From an uncultured SAR86 cluster bacterium (GTDB taxonomy: Bacteria; Pseudomonadota; Gammaproteobacteria; Magnimaribacterales; D2472), in NCBI GenBank assembly GCA_902591925.1, contig CACJCN010000003.1, positions 62,001 through 126,000 of the forward strand: DNA of 64,000 bases, given 5' to 3'. Both the position numbers and the translations under genes were made by a program. The number at the start of each line of letters is the position of its first letter. Within the stretch, counting starts at the first letter, position 1. Of the stretch, positions 63,972 to 64,000 are shown piece after piece. Below the pieces are notes generated by a model, which did not search any database, had not been told where the DNA came from, and worked only from the letters and a program-made list of their open reading frames with translations.

Positions 63972-64000
63972 TGTTTGGTAATAAGTTAAAGGTAAGTTTG
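63971..64000 (+). CDS. sdhB: Start of the next sdh gene, probably SdhB (cut by window)
   Basis: An ATG sharing one base with the sdhA stop opens a frame that runs to the window edge ([10 protein letters not shown], ten codons). Too short to identify by sequence; called from the sdhCDAB order. Confidence 0.55.
   Translation, partial: MFGNKLKVSL

Overview
The window is a compact, AT-rich stretch of chromosome from a Gram-negative bacterium, most likely a streamlined marine gammaproteobacterium of the SAR86 type. Gene order points to Gammaproteobacteria: dapA-bamC-purC, iscRSUA-fdx-iscX-ndk-rlmN-rodZ-ispG-hisS-yfgM-bamB-der, rpsF-rpsR-rplI-dnaB-alr, and aspS-yebC-ybgC-tolQRAB-pal-cpoB. The low GC, almost complete coding coverage (no gene-free stretch exceeds about 200 bases), short versions of several proteins and lack of mobile DNA point to genome streamlining. 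The SAR86 assignment is an inference, not proven here. I see no IS element, prophage, CRISPR array or integron.

Layout. 1-15507 is the division and cell wall (dcw) cluster: mraZ (cut by the window edge), ftsZ, rsmH, ftsL, ftsI, murE, murF, mraY, murD, ftsW, murG, murC, ddl, ftsQ, ftsA. ftsZ has moved from its usual place after ftsA to second place, and murB is absent. 15585-19176 holds rpsF-rpsR-rplI-dnaB-alr. 19212-26527 holds pyrG-kdsA-eno-ftsB, a fused ispDF, surE, pcm and a DUF368 carrier. 26522-29196 holds fdxA, LexA-controlled recA and a thiolase. 29193-33370 is a proteasome-like Anbu locus: esterase and anbu on the minus strand, divergent from a circularly permuted ATP-grasp and an alpha-E protein. 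33367-42542 holds proS, fmdB, aspS, yebC, a PDDEXK nuclease where ruvCAB would be expected, ybgC, the Tol-Pal genes and tRNA-Lys. 42559-50442 holds a carrier, bepA, perM, an asparaginase, bcp, dapA, bamC and purC. 50473-61335 is the isc operon (without hscBA) followed by ndk to der. 61419-64000 is sdhCDA plus the first codons of probably sdhB.

Working together: the dcw genes make lipid II and build the divisome; ftsB, rodZ, tolQRAB-pal-cpoB and DUF368 (a candidate undecaprenyl-phosphate translocase) add to envelope growth and constriction; bamB, bamC and bepA serve outer-membrane assembly; ispDF and ispG supply isoprenoids for the lipid carrier; the isc genes supply Fe-S clusters to IspG, RlmN, ferredoxins and succinate dehydrogenase.

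The most notable points are the ftsZ relocation, a MurD with an internal deletion and an Arg in its P-loop, a nuclease in place of ruvCAB, the divergent Anbu locus without an adjacent transglutaminase, an isc operon without its chaperones, and five out of five convergent gene pairs whose 3' ends overlap, leaving no room for ordinary terminators.
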